From the NCBI RefSeq assembly GCF_000719555.1, contig NZ_JOGX01000011.1, positions 95,969-159,968 of the forward strand: a DNA stretch of 64,000 nt, written 5' to 3'. The notes beneath the pieces are model-generated. The model was not told where the DNA came from. It made no database searches and saw nothing but the letters and a program-made list of their open reading frames with translations. Shown here one piece after another: positions 44,061 to 52,422 of the stretch (its first letter is position 1; each line of letters opens with the position of its first letter). Both the position numbers and the translations under genes were made by a program. The stretch comes from Streptomyces sp. NRRL F-5727. Its GTDB lineage: Bacteria; Actinomycetota; Actinomycetes; Streptomycetales; Streptomycetaceae.

Positions 44061-44454
44061 TCAGCACCCTTTCGAGGAGCGCGCGGTCGGGCTGGCCGGT
44101 GCCGTGACCGGTCCCGTACACACGGATCTTTCCCTGGTCGGCCAGGTCGCTGAGCAGCACCCGGACGACACCCAACGGCATCTTGAGGAGGGCCGAGATC
44201 TCCGCCACCGTCCGCATCCGGCGGCAGATCTCGACGATGGCGCGCATCTCGGGCATCAGCCCGCGCGCGCCGTGGCCGCCGTCCGTGAGGACCTTGCGGG
44301 CGATCGGCGCCTCCAGGGCGGCGACGAAGGTCTCGACGAGCAGCACGTGTCCGAACCGGGTGCGGCCGCCGGTGAGCGAGTACGGGCGCACGCGCGCGGG
44401 GCGCCGTCCCTCGCCCCGCACGGGCAGCCGGTGGGCGGCGGTCAGCGAGGTCAC
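44041..44454 (-). CDS. cvnC: conservon DUF742 protein CvnC
   Basis: A 137-aa DUF742 protein (RPYSLTGGRTR, PEMRAIVEICR, MRTVAEISALLKMPLGVVRVLL). The last part resembles a winged-helix fold. GTG start at 44454 overlaps the cvnB stop by four bases. Works with CvnB and CvnD in the conservon complex; its own activity is unknown. Confidence 0.93.
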   Translation of the reverse strand: MTSLTAAHRLPVRGEGRRPARVRPYSLTGGRTRFGHVLLVETFVAALEAPIARKVLTDGGHGARGLMPEMRAIVEICRRMRTVAEISALLKMPLGVVRVLLSDLADQGKIRVYGTGHGTGQPDRALLERVLSGLRRL

Positions 44455-44975
44455 CGGTGGGTCTCCATCGACTTGCGCAGCTCGCTGCGGACTTCGGGGG
44501 TGAGGACGTGTCCGGCCCGGCCCACGAAGAGCGCCATGTGGTAGGCGATGACGCTCATGTCGCAGTCGGGGGTGGCGTGCACGCCGAGCAGCGAGCCGTC
44601 GCTGATCGACATGACGAAGACGCTGCCCTCCTCCATGGCGACCATGGTCTGCTTCACGCCGCCGCCGTCCATGAGCCGCGCGGCGCCGACGGTGAGGCTG
44701 CCGATGCCGGAGACGATGGTGGCCAGGTCGGCGCTGGAGCCGCGCGGGCCCCGGGGGCGGGCGGGCCCGTCGGCGGCCAGGTCGGCGGCCCGGTCCGGGC
44801 GCTCGTCGGGGTCGGAGGAGAGCAGCAGGAGCCCGTCGGAGGAGACGACGGCGACCGAGCGGACGCCGGGTACCTCCTCCACCAGGTTGCCCAGCAGCCA
44901 TTGCAGGTTGCGGGCCTCCGTGCTCAGTCCGTACGTACCGGTCGTGCTCGTGGTGCTCGTTCCCGTGGCGGTCAA
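44451..44975 (-). CDS. cvnB: conservon roadblock/LC7 protein CvnB
   Basis: Roadblock/LC7 domain protein, 174 aa (VPGVRSVAVVSSDGLLLL, VFVMSISDGSLLGV), presumed to regulate the GTPase CvnD. It is longer than typical CvnB (about 140 aa) because of an inserted Asp/Arg/Pro/Gly loop near residues 55-80 (DPDERPDRAAD...PRGPRGSS). TTG start at 44975 overlaps the cvnA stop (TTGA) and has GAGGAGG upstream. Confidence 0.92.
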   Translation of the reverse strand: MTATGTSTTSTTGTYGLSTEARNLQWLLGNLVEEVPGVRSVAVVSSDGLLLLSSDPDERPDRAADLAADGPARPRGPRGSSADLATIVSGIGSLTVGAARLMDGGGVKQTMVAMEEGSVFVMSISDGSLLGVHATPDCDMSVIAYHMALFVGRAGHVLTPEVRSELRKSMETHR

Positions 44976-47900
44976 CTGCGTGCCTCCTCGACTGTGTCCC
45001 CCGTCATCTCCTCTGTGCGCGCGGTGCTTCCTGCTGCTATCTCCGCCTCGACGTCGCGGCGCCCGGCCACGGCGCCGCGGTGGAAGCCGCCCAGGCGGCG
45101 GCGCAGCGCCTCGGCGTCCACCGAGCCCTGGCGGGGGGCGGTGGGCGCGGCGGGGCCGCGGACCACCTGCGGGGTCCGCTTGGGCAGGCCCTTGTCGGTC
45201 ACGCGCTCCCACTGCGCGGGCCGCGGTCCCGGCACCTGCGGGTCGTCGACGGGCCCGGTCTGCTCCGGTACGGACGTGACCTGCGGCTCGGCGGCCCGCT
45301 CGTGACGGTCCGGCTCGGGCGGCGGGTCGGGCAGCCGCACCTGCAGGGTCGTCTCGGAGACGGACTCGGCGGGCCGCTGCCCGGCGCTCCCGACGGGCTG
45401 CTCGTACGGCTCCGGGGCGGGCGCGTCGGTCTGGTACGCGGGGGCCTCGGGCTCGGTCTCGTACGCGGGCGTCTCGGGCTCGGGCTCGTTCACCGGCTCG
45501 GGCTCGTACGCGGACGCCTCGGGCTCGGCCTCGGGCTCGTACGTCGGCTCCGGCTCCGGCTCCGGCTCGTACGTCGGCTCGGCCTCGTACACCGGCTCGG
45601 GCTGCGGCTCCGCCGGGGCCGGCTCGGACTCCGCCTCGCGGAAGGCGCGTTCGGCCGCCTCCACGAGCGGGTCGCGGCTGCGGGACGGCAGGGCGTTGGA
45701 GTTGGCCTCGGCCTCCGAGCCGGGGAGGTGCAGCACGGGTACGGTGCCGGTGCCCGCGAGCCGTACCGGCTCGGGGACGGCGGCCGGCGGCGCGGTCGGC
45801 AGCAGCGGCAGCGGCAGCACCACGACGGCCGCGGTGCCGCCCGGCTTCTGCTCGCGCAGCTCGACGCCGACGCCGTGGCGGGCGGCGAGCAGGGCGACGA
45901 CGCGCATGCCGAGCCCCTCGCCCTCGAACGCCTCCGGGTCGGCGGCGGCGAGGCGGGCGTTGAGGTCGGCGCGCCGGTGCTCGGGGATCCCTATGCCGGA
46001 GTCCTGGACGGAGAGCATGACCTCGCCGGTCTCCAGGAGCCAGCCGGAGAGCTGGACCTCGGCGTCCGGCGGGGAGAACGCGGTGGCGTTCTCCAGGAGT
46101 TCGGCGACGAGGTGGCTGAGGTCGTCGGCGGCGAAACCGGCGAGCTGCGCGTGCGGGGGCAGCGACTGGATGGTGACCCGCTCGTACCGCTCGATCTCGC
46201 TGACGGCGGCGCGCAGCACGTCGACCAGCGGGACGGGGCCGGTGTGGCCGTGGACGTGCTCGTGCCCGGCGAGGACCAGCAGGTTCTCGCTGTGGCGGCG
46301 CATGACGGTCGCCATGTGGTCGAGCTTGAAGAGGGTGGCGAGCCGGTCCGGGTCCTGCTCGCGCTCCTCCAGCTTCTCGATGACCCCGAGCTGCCGGTCG
46401 ACGAGGCCGAGGCTGCGCAGCGAGAGGTTGACGAAGGTGTGCTGGACGGTGCCCCGCAGCCGTTCGAGGTCGGCGGTGAGCACGGCGATCCGGCCCTGGA
46501 GCTCGGCGCGCTGGGCGGCGAGTTCGGCCTGGGCGGCCTCCTCGGCGGCGACCAGGCCGGCCCGCTCGCCGGTGAGCCGGCCGGTGTGGGCGGCGAGGGC
46601 GGCGAGCTGTCCGTGGAGGGTGTTGAGCGAGCGGACGACCTGGGCGAACTCGTCGTTGCGGCCGGTGAAGCGGACGGCTTCCTCGGCGGCCGGGTCCGGT
46701 GCGGCGGCGAGCCGGGCGGCGCCGAGGCGGAGCACGGCGAGCGGCCGGGTGAGGCTGCGGGCGACGTAGGTGGAGACGCCGACGGCGAGCAGCAGGCAGC
46801 CGCCGAGGAAGGCGAGGCGCAGTTCGAGGGCGGTGACGTCGTCGTCGCGCAGCGCGGTGAGCCGTTCGACCCGTTTGGCGGCGAGGGCGGACTCGACGCC
46901 GCGCATCTGCTCGATGCGGGCGGAGAGCGCCGAGTCGAGGCCGGACGGGGAGGTGCGGGTCTCGGCCTCGGAGAGGGTGGGCTGGTCGGTGAGGCGGCCG
47001 AGGGCCAGTTCGGCGGTCTTGACCTCGGGGCCGGCGACGGTCGCGGCGAGGGAGTCGCGGGCGGCGGGTCCGGCGGACCGGTCGAAGTCGCCGAGGGCGG
47101 CGAGTTCGCGGACGCGGGCCTGCTGGGCGGCGGCGCTCAGCAGGTCGCGGGCGCGCTCGGCCTCCTCCTTGCCCTCCGGTTCGTCGGCGACGTAGGTGCC
47201 GGTGGTGGCGTCGTAGCGGAGGTCGCCGCTGGGCTCGGGCTGCGGGACGGTGAGCGCGGCGAGGAGGAGGCCGCGGGTGGCGGACGCCTGCTCGACGGCG
47301 CGGCCGAGGTCGGCGGGGGCGCGGCCGGTGCCGGTGAGGCCGGGGTCGGTGGCGCGCGGCGGGGTCCGCTCGGCGAGCTCGTCGGCGAGGTCCTGGAGCT
47401 TGGCGATGACGTCGCTGTACGCCTTGTGGGCCTCCAGGGCCGTGCCCTTGCCGGTGACGGCGGTGCGGCGGACGGAGGCGATGCCGGCGAGTTCGCGGCG
47501 GAGCGCGTCGGGGGCGGCGGACCGGATCTCGTCGATCTGGCGGTCGACCCGGGTCGACTTGGCGGGGGTGAGGGTCCGCCGGTCCTTCTTCGGGCCGGTC
47601 TGCTCGTCGCGGCCGGCCGCGACGAAGGCGACCACCTCGTCGCGCTCGTCGGCGAGGGAGTGGGCGAGGGTGACGGCCTGCCGGTCGAGTTCGGCGAGGG
47701 TGACCAGGCGCCGGGACTCGTTCAGTTCGGTGGAGGCGGTGAGGACGGCGGGGGCGCCGGCGCCGAGGACGATGACGCCGACGAGGGCGACACCGGCGAC
47801 GAGGCGGTTGCGGACGCGCTTGGTACGGCCGCCGGGGGTGGGCGCGGGGGCGCCGACAGCGGGGGCGCCGACGGAGGGCGTACCGACAGCGGGTGCGCCG

Positions 47901-48049
47901 ACGACGGGCGTGCCGGTTCCGGTGCCGGTTCCGGCGGACGGCGTACTTCCCGTGTTCGGCGGGGTGCCGGGGGTCGACGGCTCACCGGGGGTCTGGCTCC
48001 GCGCGCCGTTCATGCTCCGAGGCCGCTTCTTCTGCACCGGTGCTCGCAT
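44972..48049 (-). CDS. cvnA: conservon sensor kinase-like protein CvnA
   Basis: A 1025-aa membrane protein, first of the conservon. Order: Pro/Gly/Thr-rich cytoplasmic N-terminus with VGAPAVG repeats (about 13-80), membrane helix (83-104), extracytoplasmic nitrate/nitrite-sensing-type helical domain (about 105-430), second helix, HAMP, DHp-like helices (LDHMATVMRRHSENLLVLAG), ATPase with LLENATAFSPPD, DSGIGIP and EGLGMRVV, and a 240-residue acidic, YEPEPE-rich tail. Start uncertain: ATG 48049 or ATG 48013. It senses an unknown signal and passes it to CvnB-C-D. Confidence 0.92.
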   Translation of the reverse strand: MRAPVQKKRPRSMNGARSQTPGEPSTPGTPPNTGSTPSAGTGTGTGTPVVGAPAVGTPSVGAPAVGAPAPTPGGRTKRVRNRLVAGVALVGVIVLGAGAPAVLTASTELNESRRLVTLAELDRQAVTLAHSLADERDEVVAFVAAGRDEQTGPKKDRRTLTPAKSTRVDRQIDEIRSAAPDALRRELAGIASVRRTAVTGKGTALEAHKAYSDVIAKLQDLADELAERTPPRATDPGLTGTGRAPADLGRAVEQASATRGLLLAALTVPQPEPSGDLRYDATTGTYVADEPEGKEEAERARDLLSAAAQQARVRELAALGDFDRSAGPAARDSLAATVAGPEVKTAELALGRLTDQPTLSEAETRTSPSGLDSALSARIEQMRGVESALAAKRVERLTALRDDDVTALELRLAFLGGCLLLAVGVSTYVARSLTRPLAVLRLGAARLAAAPDPAAEEAVRFTGRNDEFAQVVRSLNTLHGQLAALAAHTGRLTGERAGLVAAEEAAQAELAAQRAELQGRIAVLTADLERLRGTVQHTFVNLSLRSLGLVDRQLGVIEKLEEREQDPDRLATLFKLDHMATVMRRHSENLLVLAGHEHVHGHTGPVPLVDVLRAAVSEIERYERVTIQSLPPHAQLAGFAADDLSHLVAELLENATAFSPPDAEVQLSGWLLETGEVMLSVQDSGIGIPEHRRADLNARLAAADPEAFEGEGLGMRVVALLAARHGVGVELREQKPGGTAAVVVLPLPLLPTAPPAAVPEPVRLAGTGTVPVLHLPGSEAEANSNALPSRSRDPLVEAAERAFREAESEPAPAEPQPEPVYEAEPTYEPEPEPEPTYEPEAEPEASAYEPEPVNEPEPETPAYETEPEAPAYQTDAPAPEPYEQPVGSAGQRPAESVSETTLQVRLPDPPPEPDRHERAAEPQVTSVPEQTGPVDDPQVPGPRPAQWERVTDKGLPKRTPQVVRGPAAPTAPRQGSVDAEALRRRLGGFHRGAVAGRRDVEAEIAAGSTARTEEMTGDTVEEARS

Positions 48050-48408
48050 TCTTGACTCGTCCGCCACACAGCAGAGGTGACGGCCGGTCACGAGGTTCCG
48101 CCCCCACCCCTGGTACGGCTTCCGACCATTCCAGCGCTTCTCGGCAGGGGACGGGCATCGGCCGCTCCGCCACCCGAACGAGTGAACAACACTCCTGAGT
48201 TGGCGAACAACTTCCGGCGGCCGCCGCCAGGGGCATGTGCGGAGCCCCGGCTGGATCTTCCGGGCGGGCTTTGGCAGGATGCCCGCCCGCAGCTCGCCGG
48301 AGCTGACGGTTCCGGCGTCCGGACGGGCCATCGCTGGTTGGTACAGGCCATTTTCGGCCCTTTGCAGGTGGTGTGAAGACCGTGCGCGAGCCGGGCACAC
48401 TGGACATC
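48050..48408. other. 359-bp divergent gap between cvnA and the PP2C-like gene
   Basis: No gene supported. On the minus strand GTTGTTC occurs twice about 23 bp apart near 48184-48215 (complement of GAACAAC), close to the probable cvnA promoter. An in-frame GTG at 48373 could extend the PP2C-like gene. Confidence 0.5.
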
Positions 48409-49191
48409 ATGCGCAGCGAAGTCGCCACCCTCCCCGGCAGCCCCGAACGCCCCAACGAGGACTGGGCCGCCGCAGCTCTGCCCGCCTCCGGGGACGGGGG
48501 GACGCTGGCCCTCCTGGACGGGGTGACCCCTCCCCCGGGCGATGACGGTTGTGTGCACTCGGTGCCGTGGTTCACCGCGCGACTGGGCGGCGCTTTGACC
48601 GAACTGTCCGCTTCCCGTGCCGATCTGACGCTGTCCGAGATCCTGTCCCTGGCAATCCGGCGCACCGCGGAGCTCCATGCGGACACCTGTGACCTTTCTC
48701 ACGTGCGTACGCCTCAGGCGACCGTGGTCCTCGCGCGGTGGGACGCGGAGGCGGTCGACCATCTCGTCCTGTCCGACGCGGTGCTGCTGCTGCAGGCGCC
48801 GGACGGCTCGGTCCGGGCGGTGCGGGACGACCGGCTGGACCGGATCCCGCGCGAGGTGCTCCGCTCGCACGAGGCGACGGACCGGGTGCGGAACCGGGAG
48901 GGCGGGTTCTTCACGGCGGCCGCGGACCCGTCGGTGGCGGAGCGGGCGGTGACCGGTACGACCCCGCTGGCGGAGGTCCGGGCGCTGGCGGCGCTCACGG
49001 ACGGGGCGAGCCGCTGGGTGGAGCTGTTCCGGGCGGGCGACTGGACGGAGTGCGCCCGGGTCCTGGCGAAGGAGGGCCCGGCGGGGCTGCTCCAGCGGGT
49101 GCGGGTGCTGGAGACGGCGGACGCGGCGGCGGGCAACGTCCGCCGCGGGAAGACCCATGACGACGCGACGGGCGTGTACGTGACGTTCTGA
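48409..49191 (+). CDS. PP2C-like protein phosphatase
   Basis: A 260-aa soluble protein with PP2C/SpoIIE-type motifs in order: PNEDW (15-19), ALLDGVTPP (about 35-43, metal Asp), LSDAVLLL, LTDGAS, and HDDATGVYV at the end (metal Asp pair). These fit a metal-dependent Ser/Thr phosphatase, although the glycine-rich GHGG after the first aspartate is replaced. Start ATG 48409 (MRSEVATLPG) by similarity; GTG 48373 would add 12 residues. Divergent from cvnA, convergent with the MarR gene. Target unknown. Confidence 0.75.
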   Translation: MRSEVATLPGSPERPNEDWAAAALPASGDGGTLALLDGVTPPPGDDGCVHSVPWFTARLGGALTELSASRADLTLSEILSLAIRRTAELHADTCDLSHVRTPQATVVLARWDAEAVDHLVLSDAVLLLQAPDGSVRAVRDDRLDRIPREVLRSHEATDRVRNREGGFFTAAADPSVAERAVTGTTPLAEVRALAALTDGASRWVELFRAGDWTECARVLAKEGPAGLLQRVRVLETADAAAGNVRRGKTHDDATGVYVTF

Positions 49192-49197
49192 GGCGGC

Positions 49198-50022
49198 TCA
49201 GCCTTCGGAGCGCTGGTTGAAGTGGTGGAGCAGCCGGGCCAGTTCGGCGACCTCGGCGCGGTCCCAGTCGGCGAGCTTCCGGACGTACCGCTCGCGGCGG
49301 GCGCCGCGGACGTGCCGGAAGCGGTCGCGTCCCTCGTCGGTGAGCCGGACCAGGGAGGCGCGCCCGTCCGCGGGGTCGGGGTCGCGGGCGACCAGCCCGA
49401 GCTGTTCGAGGGCGCGCAGCTGGCGGCTCATGGTGGCCTTGCCGACCCCGAAGTAGGCGGAGAGCTCGGTGGCCCGCTGGGGCCCGGCGTCGTCGAGCCG
49501 CACGAAGAGGCCGTACGCGGAGGACTCCAGCTCCGGATGGACCTCACGCGCCATCTCCCCGGACTGCGCCCGAGCCCGCCGCAGAAACACGGCAAGCTCC
49601 CGCTCCAACGCGAGAAACTCCCGCTCGGCGGACCCGCGCCCGGCGGGCCCGTCGGGCTCGGCGGACCCGTCGGCGTGAGGACGCCCGGCGGGCGCGCCGA
49701 CGCGAGGGCCCTCGGCCGGCCCGGCGGCGTGCGGGCGCTCGGCGGGCACGGCGTCCCGGGGGCGTTCGGCGGCCTCCCCCGCCCGAGGGCGGCCGTCGGG
49801 CGGGGCAGCGGGCGGGCGCTCGACGGGCTCGGCGTCCCGGGGGCGTTCGGCGGCCTCGCCGGCCTGAAGGCGCTCGGCGGCCTCGCCGGCACGGGGGCTC
49901 CCACCGGGCCCGGCGGCGTGCGGGCGCTCGGCGGGCGCGGCGGCGCCGGTGCCGCCGGCGGGGGCGTCGGGGGTTCCCCCGGGCGTGGCGCCGTCTTCAC
50001 CGGTCGTTCCGCCTGCGCGCAC
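49198..50022 (-). CDS. MarR-family regulator with long repetitive N-terminus
   Basis: The last 140 residues are a MarR winged helix (ESSAYGLFVRL, RATELSAYFGVGKATMSRQL, DPADGRASLVRLT). The first 130 are a low-complexity extension of imperfect repeats such as GEAAERPRDA and AERPHAAGPA. Total 274 aa. I chose GTG 50022, preceded by GGGAGGT; this start includes the extension, so it is probably translated. A shorter start (for example near 49600) would give an ordinary MarR of about 150 aa. Divergent from the GH25 gene; a palindrome lies between. Confidence 0.8.
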   Translation of the reverse strand: MRAGGTTGEDGATPGGTPDAPAGGTGAAAPAERPHAAGPGGSPRAGEAAERLQAGEAAERPRDAEPVERPPAAPPDGRPRAGEAAERPRDAVPAERPHAAGPAEGPRVGAPAGRPHADGSAEPDGPAGRGSAEREFLALERELAVFLRRARAQSGEMAREVHPELESSAYGLFVRLDDAGPQRATELSAYFGVGKATMSRQLRALEQLGLVARDPDPADGRASLVRLTDEGRDRFRHVRGARRERYVRKLADWDRAEVAELARLLHHFNQRSEG

Positions 50023-50148
50023 GCCGCACCTCCCACGCGTGTTTCGTCGGCTGAAAGTTTCCCGCTCCGGCGGGTATCGCCGCAGCTCCTTCAGTATTTC
50101 GCAGGAGTAGACCAACGGCGGAACCCGGGCCCTCTTCCACCCCGGCTG

Positions 50149-50162
50149 TCTACGTGCGTAGA
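50149..50162. promoter_or_regulatory. palindrome and -10 before the GH25 gene
   Basis: TCTACG-TG-CGTAGA, arms of 6 bp, overlaps a -10-like TAGAGT (50159-50164) on the plus strand. It sits in the 203-bp gap shared with the divergent MarR gene and is a candidate MarR operator. Confidence 0.45.
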
Positions 50163-50225
50163 GTCGCCGTCGAGCAAGCGACTGGCATGTCCACACCACC
50201 CCCACGCCCCCTCGGGAGTCACGCC

Positions 50226-51059
50226 ATGCGTGTGCGCAGATCCGTCTCCACCACCCTGCTCGCCGGCCTCGCGGCCACCGCCCTCGTCCTGCCCCTCGCC
50301 GGCCAGGCCGGCGCCGCCGACCCGGGCGCCCGCGCCGCGGTCCCCGCGCGCGGCACCGCCCACATGGGCATGGGCGTCCTCAAGCACGACGGCCGGGGCG
50401 TCACCGACTCCGGCGGCGTCTCCACCCTCGCCACCTGGACGGAGGGCGTCGACGTCTCCAGCCACCAGGGCAACGTCGCCTGGTCCACGCTCTGGAACAG
50501 CGGCGTGAAGTGGGCCTACGTCAAGGCGACGGAGGGCACGTACTACAAGAACACCTACTTCACGCAGCAGTACAACGGCTCGTACAACGTCGGCATGATC
50601 CGGGGCACGTACCACTTCGCCACCCCGGACACGACGACCGGCACCGCCCAGGCCGACTACTTCGTCAACAACGGCGGCGGCTGGTCCAGGGACGGCAAGA
50701 CCCTCCCCGGCGTCCTCGACATCGAGTGGAACCCGTACGGCGCCACCTGCTACGGCAAGACGCAGTCCGGGATGGTCACCTGGATCCGCGACTTCCTCAA
50801 CCGGTACAAGGCCCGCACCGGCCGTGACGCCGTCATCTACACGGCGACCAGCTGGTGGAAGCAGTGCACCGGCAACTACTCCGGCTTCGCCTCGACCAAC
50901 CCGCTGTGGATCGCGCGGTACGCCTCCGAGGTCGGCGAACTCCCGGCCGGCTGGCCGTACTACACGATGTGGCAGTACACCTCGTCCGGCCCGACGGTCG
51001 GCGACCACAACCACTTCAACGGCGACCTCTCGCGGGTCCAGGCGCTCGCGAACGGCTGA
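50226..51059 (+). CDS. secreted GH25 muramidase (lysozyme)
   Basis: A 277-aa secreted N-acetylmuramidase of glycoside hydrolase family 25 (Chalaropsis type, as in Streptomyces cellosyl). Signal peptide 1-31 (ends AGA|AD), a linker to about 70, then the TIM-barrel with GVDVSSHQG (Asp76) and DIEWN (Glu167, catalytic). ATG start at 50226 with GGGAG upstream. It cleaves MurNAc-GlcNAc bonds of peptidoglycan, for self-wall remodelling or competitor lysis. Confidence 0.95.
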   Translation: MRVRRSVSTTLLAGLAATALVLPLAGQAGAADPGARAAVPARGTAHMGMGVLKHDGRGVTDSGGVSTLATWTEGVDVSSHQGNVAWSTLWNSGVKWAYVKATEGTYYKNTYFTQQYNGSYNVGMIRGTYHFATPDTTTGTAQADYFVNNGGGWSRDGKTLPGVLDIEWNPYGATCYGKTQSGMVTWIRDFLNRYKARTGRDAVIYTATSWWKQCTGNYSGFASTNPLWIARYASEVGELPAGWPYYTMWQYTSSGPTVGDHNHFNGDLSRVQALANG

Positions 51060-51060
51060 C

Positions 51061-51180
51061 GCCCGCACGACGGACGCCCGCACGACGGACGCCCGCACGA
51101 CCGGCGTCCACACACGGCGGACGTCCGCCCGGCCGACGTCCGCACGCATGACCTCCGCACGGCTGACACCCGTACGGCGC
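51061..51180. repeat. 15-bp tandem repeats after the GH25 gene
   Basis: GCCCGCACGACGGAC is repeated at 51061 and 51076 and decays into related units (GACGTCCGC, GACCTCCGCAC) to about 51180. The 315-bp gap holds no gene. Confidence 0.8.
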
Positions 51181-51261
51181 ACGGCGGTTCCGGGGATGCG
51201 GCGGCTCCCCCGGGGCCGCCGTTCCGCGTGCTCAGGGGCTTTTTCCGCCCACCCCCTTGCC

Positions 51262-51279
51262 CATTGGTATGGACCAATG
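51262..51279. promoter_or_regulatory. DasR (dre)-like palindrome before the LPMO gene
   Basis: CATTGGT-ATGG-ACCAATG: perfect 7-bp arms around four bases. The inner 16 bp match the DasR consensus AGTGGTCTAGACCACT at 12 positions. DasR represses chitin and GlcNAc genes and is relieved by GlcN-6-P. Located 96 bp upstream of the start codon. Confidence 0.6.
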
Positions 51280-51374
51280 CGAGTCTCTACCCCGGTCGCC
51301 CGGGTTTCAACTTCCGTGCGCCACGCGCGCGTTGCTCGTCCCGTACTCCCCCACGCACGAGAGAGAGCCCCCGC

Positions 51375-52259
51375 ATGCCGTCCACCCGCCGTACCGCCGC
51401 CGGCGTCGCCGCCCTGTCCGCCGCCGCGGCACTCGTCACCCTCACCCCCACCACCGCCGCCGCCCACGGAGCCGTCTTCAACCCCGTGAGCCGGGTCGCC
51501 GCCTGCTACGCCGAGGGCCCCGAGAGCCCCGACTCGCAGGTGTGCAAGGACCTCGTCGCCGACTCCGGCACCCAGCCGCTCTACGACTGGAACGAGGTCA
51601 ACATCGCCAACGCCGACGGCAACCACCAGGCCCTCATCCCCGACGGCAAGCTCTGCTCGGCCAACCGCGAGAAGTACCGGGCCCTCGACTGGGCGCGGAC
51701 CGACTGGCCCGCCACCGCCGTCAGCGCCGGCGCCTTCGGCTTCAGGATCCGTGCCACCGCCGCGCACTCCGGCCGGATGACCATGTACGTCACCAAGGCG
51801 GGCTTCGACCCGACGCAGCCGCTCAAGTGGTCCGACCTCGACGCCACCCCCGTCGCCGTGTACGACACCACCCGCACCGCCACCGACGGCTACTACTCCT
51901 TCACCGGCACCCTGCCGGCCCGCACCGGCCGCCACATCGTCTACATGGTCTGGCAGCGCAACGACAGCCCCGAGGCGTTCTACAGCTGCTCCGACGTCAC
52001 CTTCGGCACGTCCGCCGCCTCCACCGCCGCACGGAAGGCCGAGGCGCCGACCGAGGCCGAACTGGCCGCGGGCGCCGAACTGTCCACCGTGAGCCACGCG
52101 GGCCACGGCGGCGACGAACAGCCGCCGGCGCTCTCCGCCGAGGCCACCGCCACCCCCGACTCCCCGCTGCCGCTCGCCCTGGCCGGCGCGGGCGCGCTCG
52201 CCGTCTTCGGCGCGGGCAGCCTGCTCCTGGGCCGCCGCCGCGACACGTCCGCCTCCTAG
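51375..52259 (+). CDS. AA10 lytic polysaccharide monooxygenase with C-terminal membrane anchor
   Basis: Copper enzyme that oxidatively cleaves chitin or a related glycan. The 294-aa product has a signal peptide cut before His31 (AAA|HGAVFNP), so His1 of the mature chain and His132 (TAAH) form the histidine brace; AFYSCSDVTF is the axial segment. After the catalytic domain come an Ala/Glu linker and a hydrophobic helix ending LLLGRRRDTSAS, a cell-wall/membrane anchor. No chitin-binding module is seen. ATG start at 51375. A DasR-like site upstream fits chitin/GlcNAc control. Confidence 0.93.
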   Translation: MPSTRRTAAGVAALSAAAALVTLTPTTAAAHGAVFNPVSRVAACYAEGPESPDSQVCKDLVADSGTQPLYDWNEVNIANADGNHQALIPDGKLCSANREKYRALDWARTDWPATAVSAGAFGFRIRATAAHSGRMTMYVTKAGFDPTQPLKWSDLDATPVAVYDTTRTATDGYYSFTGTLPARTGRHIVYMVWQRNDSPEAFYSCSDVTFGTSAASTAARKAEAPTEAELAAGAELSTVSHAGHGGDEQPPALSAEATATPDSPLPLALAGAGALAVFGAGSLLLGRRRDTSAS

Positions 52260-52276
52260 ACCCACTCCCCCGCCTG

Positions 52277-52309
52277 GCCCCCCGGAATCCACCTCCGGGG
52301 GGCGTTTTC
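52277..52309 (+). terminator. terminator of the LPMO gene
   Basis: GCCCCCCGGA and TCCGGGGGGC: perfect 10-bp stem, seven-base loop, followed by GTTTT. Confidence 0.9.
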
Positions 52310-52422
52310 GCGCCATCTGTGCGAGGACGGGTGGAAGACGGGACGTTCGTGGACAGCCTTGGAGAAAGCACGTTCGAACGCCCGTCAGCGCACCACCGTC
52401 CGCCCGTGAAGGAGAGCGCTCC

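Noticed and set aside
48373..49191. Integrase annotation for the PP2C-like gene
   Set aside because: No tyrosine or serine recombinase motif; the PP2C motif order NED, DG, SD, TDG, DD is present.
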